From positions 417,206,557 through 417,270,556 of the forward strand of contig CM077115.1 in the NCBI GenBank assembly GCA_039619475.1: a DNA stretch of 64,000 bases, read 5' to 3'. The notes beneath the pieces are model-generated. The model saw only the letters and a list, made by a program, of their open reading frames with translations, was not told where the DNA came from and did no database searches. The DNA comes from Icerya purchasi. Taxonomy: Eukaryota > Arthropoda > Insecta > Hemiptera > Monophlebidae. A program made the translations under genes and the position numbers. Shown here piece after piece: positions 33,776-45,899 of this stretch (within the stretch, counting starts at the first letter, position 1; every line of letters begins with the position of its first letter).

Positions 33776-36700
33776 AAATAAATATTTTTATTCGAATCTG
33801 CATTTCCCTTCGGTAAATGACAATACTTCGTGTCACTCGCCTCTTTATTTTTAATCTTAAAACTTTAAAATTTTAAAATTTTAGGTGTTCATATTATATT
33901 CTAATGATAATTTTTTGACTAATCTTTACGTACATCTCCAAGGGGACTTTTTAACGCTCTGTACTCGCGCGGCGGGTCTGGTAAACTATAAAACATTAGT
34001 CTGGCACAAACGACATGATAAATTTATCTAACATTAGTATCAAAATAAGCTATGTTAAGGATACTCTAAACAAAGCTGTCCAAGGAATTTTCCCAACCCT
34101 TATTTCTCTTTTTACACACGTGCGTAATATTTGCGAAAAGGAATTTAAACTTAATAGCGTAAAATAGTATTTGCTGTCGATGTAATTAGAAAAGCCTAAG
34201 GAATATAAGACTAATCGTAATAGACGTATCAGGGAAGGCGCGTTGCAAGAATACGAATTGATTTAATGGCTCCTCTCGTTTAGTAGAGAAAATGTATCAG
34301 AGTTTGTTTTAATTTGCCGGCGAATAAATGACACTCCGGAGTGCATTTAGTTATTTCGGCGTGTTACGAATCAACTAATAAGTCACTCTGAATAGAGCGG
34401 AATTTTAATATTCATTCACGCGGGGAAGCTGACGGGCGCGAATTAAGATGATACATTATTTACATAAGTCTGGTCTTCGTTTACAGAATCGCGAAACAAC
34501 GAATTTCGGTATTCCGACTTCCGACTTAAGTGACTGACTCTTTGAAGGATTAGAAGATGACGCATAATAGTCCGTCGATTATAATCTAGTACGATCAGAA
34601 TACGTATGAGCCAAAGTATATGCCGAGATATATGATACGAGAAACACACGCTGCGGTATATCTTAAAGGATAGGTAGCGGAGCGTGGTAGGTTTGCTTGG
34701 CAACCAAACCAAAAAGTTAATGAGTGTTCGAACACAACTGGTTCTTGATGGCCGGCTATCCAACTTGAATTAATTAATCGGCTACCAGGGAAATTCCGGA
34801 TATGGAAAAAAAAAAAATTAACTGAAAATATATACTCCGGGATATGCTTAATTATGAAAAGAGAACTTAATTTCGTCATCCGAGATATCTTGCCAAGGTA
34901 TATGTTCGTCAAAGTGTAAGTGATACCAAACATACACCGGGATATATAAGTAGCGGAGAGATTAGAGATCAGAGATTACAGATCAGGGATTAAGGTTGGG
35001 AAATTTGCTAGGCGATGAAAAAAAAAAAACGGTTTGATGTATTAGCAGCTCTTCAAATTATTAACCGGCGATGGCGTCGGGAAGGAGGCGATGAAATATG
35101 TCGCCGTCAAATAACGGTACGGCGACGGTAGCGGTAGCGACAAAGAATAAATGAAAGATGGAAGGAAATCGAAAGGAGATTTATCGGAGAACGCAGAATA
35201 TAGTTCGGCGGGAGATTAATAATTTATTGCCGCGTAAAGTAGCAGCGATTATTCGGAAGAACGGTTACTGGTTGCATCACTTTGCTGAATTTCCATTCGG
35301 GCCGGCCGATGACGTTGACGGCCGCAATGAATTATAATAGAGAGCGGCCTGCTAGAATGTGAACAAGGCGCTCGCGTAAACAATAAAAGCGAAAAGTAGC
35401 CGACTAAGGACCAGCTGTCTCATATTAGCCTGTTCGCGACGTTGCACAGGCACGCCGCTTTCAAAAAATGCTGCCGACAATTCCTTCTATTTTTCCGACG
35501 TTACTGCTCCTCGGTCGCAGTTCGCGGAAAATTCACAGAAGGGGGGGACGGTTATAAATAATTTTCCGCGCTCTCTCTAGCCGTATTTCCGCGTTACGAA
35601 TTCGCGTTACGAATTTGCGCACTACAGGCTACGGGAATTTTCAAAGATAACCGCGTCGCGATCGGTATGTTGATAAGGTGCTTGAAATTCTGTTTGCTTA
35701 CGAACAGACTCTATTTCGCACCGAGTCGAACACAGTCGAGGCCTTTAGAATACGTAATGCGCGCTGACCCCGCCGACCGATCTTATACACCTGCTGCTTC
35801 TTGCCGCTGAACAGATTTAATATACGTTCGACGTTGCTTACATTTTTGAAAAATCCTCAAAATCGATTCGAAATTCTCCTACACTGCCCTTTTTTTTTTC
35901 CTAGCTGAAAATAGGTTCTTTTCGAATAGCATCTTTGGTCTCGCGGTGCTCTTAATAATCAAAGTTGTAAAGTCGCTAGACTGCAATTACTTCTTCCTTG
36001 AATTTCGGGACAAAAATCGGCTCCCTTACACTAATTATCGAAACAGCTGGTCGATTCGTATAGTCTTTTCTACATATGCCGAAAATATAACCAGTTCCAC
36101 CCCGAAACATTTAACATTTCCAACGTGGCGCTAAAGGATTGTATAGAAACTTTCAAAAAAAAAATCAACGTTTTGACGAAGAAGTTACAAAGTTTGCATT
36201 TTCCCGCAGTGTTAGATAGAAAATTGAAGAATATCAACTAAAAAACAGTTAATAGAAAAAAAAATATAAATATATATATACATATATATAGATATACATA
36301 TAAAGATTGTTCCGCACTTGAACGAATTTCGTAATTTTCACTATACGCATAGCCGGCCGGTATTGATTGGTTCTTTCGTTATTGAAAAAGTCTTAGAATT
36401 AATGACCAGGCCAGGGAGACCATCGAACGCAACTGAAATACACACTTAATATATCGCGCTTACAACGTGTTCACACTGTAACATACTACTGGGGGGAAAA
36501 GTTCATTATAAGAAACTCATTGTTAAACGAGACTGGTTGAACGGTAACTTTGGTTTTGAATTTTTCCAGTTGTTGCAAATGTTCCCTTCAGAAGGGGAAA
36601 AACAGTCGTATCATTTGGCATAGCGGAAATCGGTGGAGATTGCACTCTGTCGCTTCGTCTTAATTTTCCCGGAAAAATAAATTGGATCTTTTCTCAGGGA

Positions 36701-39107
36701 AATGCAGTAATAGCGGGAACAATAGTTTTCCATCAGCTTTTGTTAGGTTAAGAAAAGTATCATATAAATTTCCAACAGTTCGACTTGAATTTTCACTTCG
36801 ATAAATTTCCACTCGGTCTGCTTGATAAATAGTCCGTTATCGCTCTTCATCAACCCTACCAATCGCGAAGTCATACTCGGCTAGTAGTGTAATCTGATTG
36901 ATGAATTCTCATTAATCGGACGACAACCAGTGTTATGTAGAATTCAAATTATTCATTCGAACAGGAAAGCTACAATAAATGATTTGCGTGAAAATTACAA
37001 TTAAACGAAAGAAGGTGTTAGAACTTGCCATCGAAATTAGTACGCGTATACGTAGTTCAATTTTATCGATAATAGCTAAGGATATTATCAGCTTTCCTCC
37101 GATCATCACAATCAAGTAATGTGTTTAAGATTGTTTGGGTTGCAGTTTCAGCTTCTAATACTTCAACCTATTCGGAAAATAATTTCTGATTTTACTCCGG
37201 ATTTTGATATGATATTTATAGAGCGTTTGTTAGTAGGTGTTTTTATTCCCTGTTTGGAAAATAATTTTTAAGCCTATTTCAGATTTTGAACTCCCACATT
37301 TATAGAGCTCATGCTAGTAATAAACGGGAATTTCATAATACTTCATCCTGTTTGGGAAATCATTTTTAGTTGTACACCAATAATGATTATTCGCATATTC
37401 CATATCTCGTGAAGTCATAAATTTTCAATATTACACTGCACTCTCTTCATTGCCTGATATAATAATAGTTTTTTTTTATAGACACACTGTTTCCTCTGCT
37501 GCGAACGTTCTACCGAACGGATTGTGTAAAAACAGGAAATTAATTTTCACATTAGTATTTAATAAAAATCAGCATATTTATTAAAATTTGGATTTCCCGC
37601 ATCCTACCTAGATCGACACTTTAGCATATAGAACAATACACACACATTCGCTCATAAAAAATTCTAAGGTATTACTACAGGTTGTATCACCAGACTCGAT
37701 CGTATGCATTCCTAAAAATCCATGGTTCGCACTGCTTCCGCGTCTAAATATGTAGTAACGTAAGAAAATTCAAGTATGCCTCGTCTGATAGATGTACAAA
37801 TCGTCTGAACGCTTAAAACGGGCCGCATCCGTACTCATTCTACTAAAATTTTCCAGGAGAACACATTATATTAGCGAAAGAACATTTTTTCTTTTTTGCG
37901 CGTTGACGCAAACAAATTATTGTACATTTCTCCAATTTCCCGTTTCCCTGCAATTTCGAGGATCTGATGTCTTTTATTATACATTAATCCATTATTAATA
38001 TATATAATTAACACGAAAATTATAATTACTCGTAATTCTTTTCGAGTGGGACTGTCCGAATAAACGAATAAAAATAAATAAGTTGCCTTATCATTTTAAA
38101 AAAAAATCATCAAACCGCCGTAATTATAATTGGGCAAGCGGTAATGTCCTGTAAACATTTTTTTTTCTCTTTTTTAAAATTACTGCGCTGTGTGCGCCTT
38201 TTTTTTTTTTTTGTTTTTAAAAGTCAAAGGAGTGGGAAAGAGGGGATATTCAAAAACGTTAAACTTGCATAACTAAAATCGGTGAATTTTCTCCCGCAAA
38301 GACAAAATAAAAAAAAAACAAAAACAAAAAAAAAACGGAGATTTTTACCTCGTGATTAAATTTCAGTAATTATGAGTCGGGCTCAGATTAACGGCCGGGT
38401 TAATTGTTGACCAAATTGTGACGTCGAAATACCTTTAGATACAGAATCACTAACCGCGGTAGGATAAATTGTTTCTTTTCAACTCTGAAAATGACCTTGT
38501 TTTTTTTTTTTTGGTTTTTTTAACCGCTATTTCATGTATGTTATTATTTAACGCATGTATCCTCATTTTAGTCAATTTTGAACAATTTAAAATTTTCTTT
38601 TGTGATAATTATAAAATGTAAGTGTAAAAATTGAAAAAAAAATAAATAAAAACTTTTCAAATGTCCCGTGTAAAGTTTATTATAAAGCTAGGACTTTTTC
38701 CGGATATGAAAGGTGATAAAAACTTCATTGACGGATGAATTCGAATCAACATTATTATCCCTATCTAGTGGTGCACACCTACAACAAGCTACGCAATTTT
38801 AAACGCTAATTTTACCTAGTCTCCTAGTAGCTGAAAAAAGAGATAAAACATGTCTACTATGAAAAATTGATACCGCGCTTTCTTCAATTCCGGAGATACA
38901 TATTTTTTGTTGACGCATTTTAATGTAGATTGCGTAATATTTAAAAGTAATTTAAAATTTTCGCGACGGCTGAACCGTTCTCGTGTTGTGTCTATTCTTT
39001 TCAGTAAAAGCCGCATCACAATTTTCATCTCCGTTAAACAATGGTACCCTCTATTCACCATTAAAGTACAACACAGCCGGTGAGAAATAGGAAAAAAGCC
39101 GGGTTTC
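33776..39107. other. AT-rich DNA without recognised genes
   Basis: Contents seen: a diverged internal duplication around 34610-34700 and 34890-34960 (both with GATATAT...TAGCGGAG); a 14-bp tandem duplication at about 34958-34986; a GC-richer stretch at 35040-35800 with a GCGTTACGAATT duplication near 35592-35618 and a TTATAAATA at about 35553-35561; TA/TACA simple repeats near 36266-36303; a degenerate tandem repeat at about 37165-37380; many A/T runs at 38100-38650. None of the ORFs shows a domain. A host promoter or 5' exon in 35.0-35.8 kb is possible but unsupported. Confidence 0.45.
37165..37380 (+). repeat. Degenerate ~100-bp tandem repeat
   Basis: The block CCTATTCGGAAAATAATTTC...GATTTTGA...ATTTATAGAGC returns as CCTGTTTGGAAAATAATTTT...GATTTTGA...ATTTATAGAGC and then partly as CCTGTTTGGGAAATCATTTT. 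About two and a half diverged copies of roughly 95-120 bp are present. The origin is unknown. Confidence 0.6.
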
Positions 39108-39665
39108 AATTAGGCAAACACTGAAATCATGGATGAGCCGCTGATTGGTTAATTATTGTTCCCTGTTTTACTCGACCGAGATAACTCCTTCTTTCAATTC
39201 GAATCAAACTATAAAAACCGTTATTTCAATAAAATTTTTAGATTTTCTGATTTCAGTCGTTTAAAATGCTTGAACACGAAATAAAGTTTCAAAAAAAAAC
39301 TTTAAACTTTATCAGAAAAATATATTAAAATTATGCAATATTACCGACATGTTTTTTCGTAACATATAACAACCATCATCAGATTATTATATGTTACGAA
39401 AAAACATATCGGTGGTAATTATATAAATAATTTTAATATAAATTTTTCTGATAAATTTTAAAGTTTTTTCAAATTCGAATTATCCGAAAAGTCATGGTTT
39501 ATCAAGATTAGAAGCGATCGAAATCTAAAGATGCAAACATTGATAACGGGGTTTTAAAATTTGATTCGAATAGGAAGAAGAAGCTATATCACGTTGGTCA
39601 AGTTAAACAAGAAACAATGATTAACCAATCGGAAGCTCATCCATGATTTCAGTGTTTGCCTAATT
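39108..39665. repeat. 558-bp foldback (long inverted repeat) element
   Basis: Left arm 39108-39369 and right arm 39387-39665 are reverse complements with moderate divergence. The outer ends read AATTAGGCAAACACTGAAAT and the complement. The innermost 30 bp (TTTTTTCGTAACATATAA and complement) pair almost perfectly around a 17-nt loop at 39370-39386. The arms carry no coding sequence. Such elements can be foldback DNA transposons, MITEs, or tail-to-tail fused copies of a retroelement end. No clear target duplication was seen, so the class is undetermined. Confidence 0.8.
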
Positions 39666-39706
39666 AAAAGCTAAGTTTTCGCAGTCGGACTCGATTGCGT
39701 TTTGTT

Positions 39707-39742
39707 CTGATGATGAACAAAGTACTACTATTCGAAACGTTA
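39707..39742 (+). other. Hammerhead-ribozyme-like core motif (CTGATGATG...CGAAACGTT)
   Basis: CTGATGA at 39707-39713 is followed 20 nt later by GAAAC at 39734-39738 and then GTTAAC. These are the two conserved cores of a type I hammerhead in the right order and spacing. Penelope-like elements often carry such motifs in their terminal repeats. Here stem II would be weak (GAA/TTC with mismatches), so activity is doubtful. A similar TCTGATGATGG...TTACGAAA string lies on the minus strand at the centre of the foldback (about 39351-39383). Confidence 0.3.
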
Positions 39743-39745
39743 ACG

Positions 39746-40637
39746 GAGAAAGAAAAAAAACGAAGCCGTCTTTATCGAAAATAATGTTTGTAACACATAC
39801 AGAAGGAGAAAAAAGAAAACGATTAGCCAGGGAAATAAGGAGATATCTAAAAGATTTATTTAGACTTCACTAATTAATCGACAAAGTAGACAGATCTCTT
39901 TTTTTTTCCCCCGATTAAAAGTGTGGTAATTTGTTCCGGAATAATTTGCGATACTACTAACAGTTGGTGGAAGGGTTGTGTAGGGAAACGTAACATTGAC
40001 TCAAATTTACGGTCGTGTTAGTTCGCTTATCATCGTATCGGAAAATTGTATAATTCTTTCTATTTCCGCACCATCGTTTCAGATTCCTGTAGGTATATTT
40101 TTTTTCTTTCAGATATGATGAAATTTAAAGTGGCATTCCAATTTAACGCCGCTATAAATTCTATTTACACCATTTCATACAACGATTTCTATAATCTTAA
40201 TGATCTGAACACAGTAATAAACAGTAATAACGGTAGAAAAATGAAATTAATCTCTTTAATGGCTATATACTTCTTTCTATAATACTATTTATTTCTTCTC
40301 GATAGAGCTGGCTTATTGAATATTTAAAATTTATTGCCTACTAATTCTTCCGTATTGCAATCTAGTCTGTACAATTATGCTGAACACATGGTACACGCTA
40401 ACCCGCGAAGACAATTTTTCGCTTCTGCAATAATCTTCGTAAATATGTTTTAACACTGTAAATTGTACATTTTACACATATTATGAGTAAATTGATTATT
40501 ATTATTAAATCTGCCATTTAAATTTAGAGAATAATTGTTAAACAATTATTCACTTACTTTGATATTGTTTAATATAGTATTATAGTTTAAAAACTGATCC
40601 AATTTGTTTATTTTTGCTTATACATTTTTTACCCATG

Positions 40638-40684
<47 letters not shown>

Positions 40685-41558
40685 TTGTTTTTTTTTTTTA
40701 TTAAATCTGGAGGAGGATGTTCATGTAACTCGGCATTTCAACATTTTGTAATTTTATAAAAGCGAAATTTTTATTCGACTTTAACCTGCAGTATGTGTTG
40801 ACCCTTATTTAAGAAATTTTTTTGCCTTTTTTTTTTTTTTTTTTTTTGAATTTAAATTCCTGTTATTACCAAAGTAACCTGTTGTTGTTTTTTTGTTTTT
40901 TTTTGTTTGATTTAAACTCTGTTCAACGAATTTTTCTCTGTACATCCGCTTTTAAACATCTATATGTCGAAAAAAAAAACAAAAAACGTTGCAACGGATA
41001 CAAAATGGTATTATTAAATTATTATTTATATACACAATACAAACCATCTTTATTGGTTGGAAAATTTAACAGAATTCGAATCTGCGGTTACGCTATTAAT
41101 AAATTTCTAAAATTCGTCGTATGTCAAAGGCCGCGCAGATTAACACTGAACAAATGCTTTCATGCCTTTGTAAGGCGTTTCGTTGGTTTTAACTAATCTC
41201 GCGTTTTGCCGCGATGATGGTTAAACTCTCTGCGTTATTTCATATCATTCTCCTCGTCATCAACGTTCCCTTTTTGTTTTTTTGTTTTTTACCATTTAAC
41301 TGTTACTCCCCTTTAAAAAAAGAAAATAAGGAAAAATTCCCCGCCCGGGCTGGAAATAAAGACGGTGATCAGTTACATTTTTTTATATCTTGTACAAAAT
41401 TTATACAAATTAATAAAGTTTGAATTTCTGCATGGAATTCCAAAAGTTACAATTTATATTTTTCCTATTTATTTTTAATTTTATTGTTCCGAAATTTGAA
41501 TTTATTTTCTACTATTCATGTTTCAATAGTTCGCGATATATATATATATATATATATC
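39746..41558. other. AT-rich DNA with (TA)n, no gene recognised
   Basis: Includes (TA)20 at 40639-40679, T-runs at 40688-40699 and about 40830-40847, and TA repeats at 41537-41556. T-rich open frames at 40822-41196 and 41214-41423 lack domains. Confidence 0.5.
40639..40679. repeat. (TA)20 microsatellite
   Basis: Uninterrupted TA, seen directly. Confidence 0.95.
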
Positions 41559-42338
41559 TATTGGCGCACTCAAGGGGGGTGCCACGGGGCCATTGCTACC
41601 CCCAAAAAATCTCCGAAATTTTTTCCAAAATTAATTTTGTAGCGTAATGCGGGATAGTACAGAAAAAATAAATGAATTCGATGTAGAAATGTAAAGTAAT
41701 TTTGTTTTACGTTGCTTCGTTGGGTTGCATGTAGTAGTGATGGGAAGTTTGTTATTTCTTCGGATACGGATCCGGAACTACATCCCAGATAAGTATCCAG
41801 CGGACCCAAATGGATCTGACATTTTACACTCAACATTAACACTAGTTTGCGCTCTTGAATATACACCTTGAAATAAGTACAATTGCCGATGAGGTATTAG
41901 ATATCTTTATAAAAAATCTTCGAAAACATAATTTCGTTTTGTACTGTTTTGTTTTACTTCGATTTTTTTTTAAGAAACATACATATTTACACTTTTTGCT
42001 TAATGTTATATACCTTTACCTAATTTTTTTAAAATTAAATTCGTATACTTATCTAATTTGTGCTTATTACAAACATAATGTTACGTTTTTGTTATTATTA
42101 TTATTTTTTTTTTTTAAAATAAAATTCGTCAGTTTTGTAATTTTTTTAAAAATAAAATTCATTTTTTTTTTTTTTTTTGATAAAATTCGTTGGTTTTGCT
42201 GTTTTATTTATTTTTATTTTTTTAATTTACAGACCACGGAAATAGATAGGTACTTAGTCGAGTTATCAAGTTAGCACTCACTAACCCATCTTCTAAATTC
42301 TAGCCCCGACCAAAAAAAAAATCCTGAGTGCGCCTTTG
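41559..42338. mobile_element. hAT-like non-autonomous element
   Basis: Short inverted ends: left (TA)TTGGCGCACTCAAGG, right (reversed) CAAAGGCGCACTCAGG. They are flanked by near-identical 8-bp sequences, TATATATC (41551-41558) and TATAAATC (42339-42346). TIRs of this form with 8-bp duplications suit the hAT superfamily. The 780-bp interior is T-rich, contains runs of T and AAATTCGT repeats, and has no transposase motif. The flank lies in TA-rich DNA, so the duplication is weaker evidence than for the element at 45900. Confidence 0.55.
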
Positions 42339-42346
42339 TATAAATC

Positions 42347-43987
42347 GTATGTATTATTAATAAAAGACTGCAATCATGGTTTCCAAAAATAATGTCCAAA
42401 GAAATGGCAATAGTACACAATCATTTAAATTAAAAATGAAGACCAAAAATTATCTTTTACATTAAATGTCTCTATCACTTGATAATAAGGCAGACTATAC
42501 TTGAAGTACTTTTTTATCAGTTCCGTTTTTATTGGCGTCAGTTTTCGCCAACCAGAACGTTAAACCTCTCAACTCGTAAAATTACGGTCATATCTTTAAA
42601 GGTATCCTTGGATTATTGTTCGTTGATTCGGAAAAACCTAACTAAATAATGTAAATTTCTAAACAAAAGGCAGTGTGATCAATTACCATTGACGTTAACA
42701 ATTTAAAAAAAACCTAAAACAAAATTAGCCTAACCCATTTAAACGCTCTGTAATAATACAACTTTTCAAAACCGCATCAATTGTTTTATTTTGATCGTAA
42801 TGAAATAATTTTTTTGATGTCACATCGAGCGATCTCTTTCCTTTTTTTTTTTTTTTAAAGAAAAAAGAGGTTTTAGATTTTATTGCGCGCTAAATTACAG
42901 ACTCATTATAAACATTTGCTCGCAGCGCTATGAAGCTCGTGAAATAGTTTTTAATAGTTAAATAAGGAAAATAAATTAATTGGTCAATTTTTGTGGTAAA
43001 AAAATCTGTAAAAACCAACGAAAAATGAATTAAAAGCAAAATTATTTTTAAAAAACAAAAAAAAGTAAATAAAATTGTGAACATTTATCATTTGCGCAAC
43101 GATATTACAATTTTTAAACAATTGCACAATTTTATTAAAAAAGAATGAAATAAAAACAGAAAAGAGTTTTGTTTGTATTGGTAAGAACTAATTTTATTGC
43201 AAAGAATAATTCAGCGTAAAGATAAATAATTTCGTAGTCCATCGTGAAATGTCGAAAAATAAAGAGGAACAACGTTACTTCTTCGATTAGGTGTATTGGG
43301 AAATATTATTTTGTTGTCATATAAATTACAGGATAAACGGTTGAACGTGTTACGAATAATAAATAAAATTCATAATAGAATTCACTCGGCGTTTATATCA
43401 AGATATGCTGATCAAACGTTATCACATAATACCGATACATTTTGGTGTACAACAGTTTGGTACTCGAATAACAATTTTTCGAGAGGCTTAATTCGAATGA
43501 TCACCGAGTAGTAGCGGTAATTCGACTCGATTTATACCTATCATCCGCCCTGCCACGGCGATGATTTCGAGATAAATATTATGCTTAAATTGAAATTGTT
43601 CGTTACAAAAAAAGTACCGTCTTCAAGATTTATTCTAAAAAAAAAATAAATAAGAAAGCACATTAAAAAAGTGTAACAATAAAAATATTTAACGCGGTTT
43701 CTTCTTAATTGTTCCAATTTGAGAATACTTTGAAATAGTGCATTTTTATTGTATATTTTACTATTTTTGTTATTTAATAAGATATAAAAACAACGAAATA
43801 AATACATTTTACGGGAAAATAAAGGTGTCTGGTTAAAGTTTGTATATTATACAGAATAGCAAAATTATTCAATAAAATTAATGATTAAAATATCATATAA
43901 TACTAATAATGCATTATATAATAAAATAATGAATCTCAGCAACATTGTCTTACAGATAACAACAATGAATAATAATAACAATCCCGA
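42347..43987. other. AT-rich DNA, no gene recognised
   Basis: No coding signature. A stretch at about 43605-43645 (AAAAGTACCGTCTTCAAGAT) resembles 28113-28150 (AAAGTACCGATGCTTGAAGAT), hinting at another old dispersed repeat. Confidence 0.45.
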
Positions 43988-44119
43988 AATATTAATAAAT
44001 TTCAATACGAATACATCAAATACAGGAATATATTTTAGTAAATAAAATGATAAACATAATTTTATTTATTAAAATATATTTCTGCGTTTGATGCATTCGT
44101 ATTGAAATTAATTAATATT
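43988..44119. repeat. Hairpin with 61-bp arms
   Basis: Left arm 43988-44048 and right arm 44059-44119 are reverse complements with only a few mismatches, around a 10-nt loop (GATAAACATA). Arm ends read AATATTAATAAATTTCAATA. The structure is too regular for chance; it is either a very small foldback element or the palindromic end of the adjacent Penelope-like remnant. Confidence 0.85.
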
Positions 44120-44152
44120 ATAACCGAAATGGACGATAATGTCAACAACCCC

Positions 44153-44420
44153 GGAATATGTAAATGAACTTGTAACACTTGCCAGAAAATATGTGTAGGA
44201 AAAACAAAAGAGGCATTGGTGATATAAGGATCATCTTACGCGCATAGATATGGTAGCATATAAAAAAATAAAAATTCGCTGATAGCAAATTATGGAAAAA
44301 CATGATATTAATAATGAAATAGAGATAAGTTTGAAAATAATTAAAACAATTAAAGACAAAAAAAATTTGACATTTTGCTGAAAACTATAAAAAAGTATGG
44401 AGAAAAATCGGTAAATATAC
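44153..44420 (+). pseudogene. Penelope-like element GIY-YIG endonuclease remnant
   Basis: A plus-strand frame reads GICK, stop, TCNTCQKICVGKTKEALV, stop, with NKNSLIANYGKT further on. This is the pattern of the GIY-YIG nuclease of Penelope-like retroelements: G-I-Y, about ten residues with a C-x2-C pair (TCNTC), then Y-V-G. Both Tyr positions appear as Cys here (TAT to TGT). Downstream, another frame reads MEKHDINNEIEISLKIIKTI, like the region after the nuclease His. It has several stops and frameshifts. No RT domain was found upstream. The identification rests on this short motif set. Confidence 0.5.
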
Positions 44421-45891
44421 AGAGTTATTTAACTGTGTAATTCATTAATTAATATTTACATACACTGAATTTATGTTTTTTATTTTTTTCGAATTTTGTA
44501 TTATTTTATTTAAATTTTATTTACATAGATTATTATTCGAATTGGCCAACTTTGGAGCACGATATTTTAACTGTTACGTTTTCTTACTTTCTTCTGTTCC
44601 CAATACTGCCACATTCGCTGACGATGTTGTTTTTTCCTTTTCATCTCCGTTATTTACATATATGCATACGTACACACACACATTTACATATATATATATA
44701 TATACGGTAGTACAATAAAGGTACACCGTTTAGTATCGGTAATTATTTACTCGCTTTAAAATCAATGAAGAGGAGGTATCTCAGTGGAGTCACATGGTCG
44801 AAAGTTAGTAATCTATATAAATAAAAGGCAAAATATACATATATATGCTACGATGTTTGTGTACAGAACTACGTTGTGAATTTAAAACGTGTGAATTTGA
44901 AATTTAGTACGTAAATTCTTTATATGCCAAAGATGTACCTAACAAACGGACATTCTTTAAAACTACTTTAATTTGGCTATTCAAAATTAATTTTAAAGTT
45001 TTCTATCACCTGAAATAATACTGGTCACACTGCATGGGAAGTACAAAAATTCGCAAATTTTAAATTAGTAATGTTAATTAGATTTAAAATTTAAGTTCTT
45101 AACATTTACAATACATTGTATTAAATACAATAATATATCATCAAAGTTTAAAGTGATATTAATACATTGAAATAATTTTAATACGTAACAGAAAATAGAA
45201 ATAACTAAAAATTAATTTGTTAAAAGTATGGTTTAGTCAATTGTTTTCGGTCAAAAGTTAAAGTTTCAGTTTATTTTCTTCGTTTAACGAAAATATTTAC
45301 CCGTCATTTTTATTGGTTTTAATTTTAATTAACGTGATAAATGCAACGATATTGCTAATTCAATATAAGATTATGAAATCTGGAAAAGTTAAGTTCTTTC
45401 CATTTAAAAAGTTTGTACGATAAAAACATTTTTTCAAAGTTCAGTTACATTATTTTAGAGTATTTATTGACTACCGGTCTACTGGTAAAAAGAAGTACAC
45501 ATTTTATTTCTACAAAAATATATTAAAAATTAAGAGTAAGCTCAATACTGTATTTTTTTTTTTGGTATCCGTAAATGAACTTTTCAGATTACTAAATTTC
45601 CACGTATTTTTATCGCAAGCTGTCTATAATTTATATGTTGTTATTCTGTATTGAAAAAAAAAACAAAAAAAACTCTAAATTAAAAAAAAATAAATGTAAC
45701 ATTACTATTAGTGCTTTTATAATTCGTTAGCAATGGATGCATGTTTCGCACAATTCAGTTTCTGTGTATTTGTTTTTCAACAACAAACCTACTTACGATT
45801 GATATTTTATGTGAAAAAGAAATTGTGTGCAATCAGAAGTAGATTAATTTAAATTGGGTATAGTATCTTCATAAATCTTTAATAATGTATG
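44421..45891. other. AT-rich DNA, no gene recognised
   Basis: Contains a TA run at 44688-44705 and A-rich tracts near 45653-45690. No coding or repeat signature otherwise. Confidence 0.5.
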
Positions 45892-45899
45892 ATCCTTTC

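Noticed and set aside
35540..35620. Host promoter with TTATAAATA and GC-rich surroundings
   Set aside because: A TATA-like string in AT-rich DNA is weak evidence, and no coding exon follows.
41855..42274. 139-codon Phe/Tyr-rich frame that could pass for a membrane protein
   Set aside because: Encoded by T-runs inside the hAT-like element; low-complexity translation, not real hydrophobic helices.
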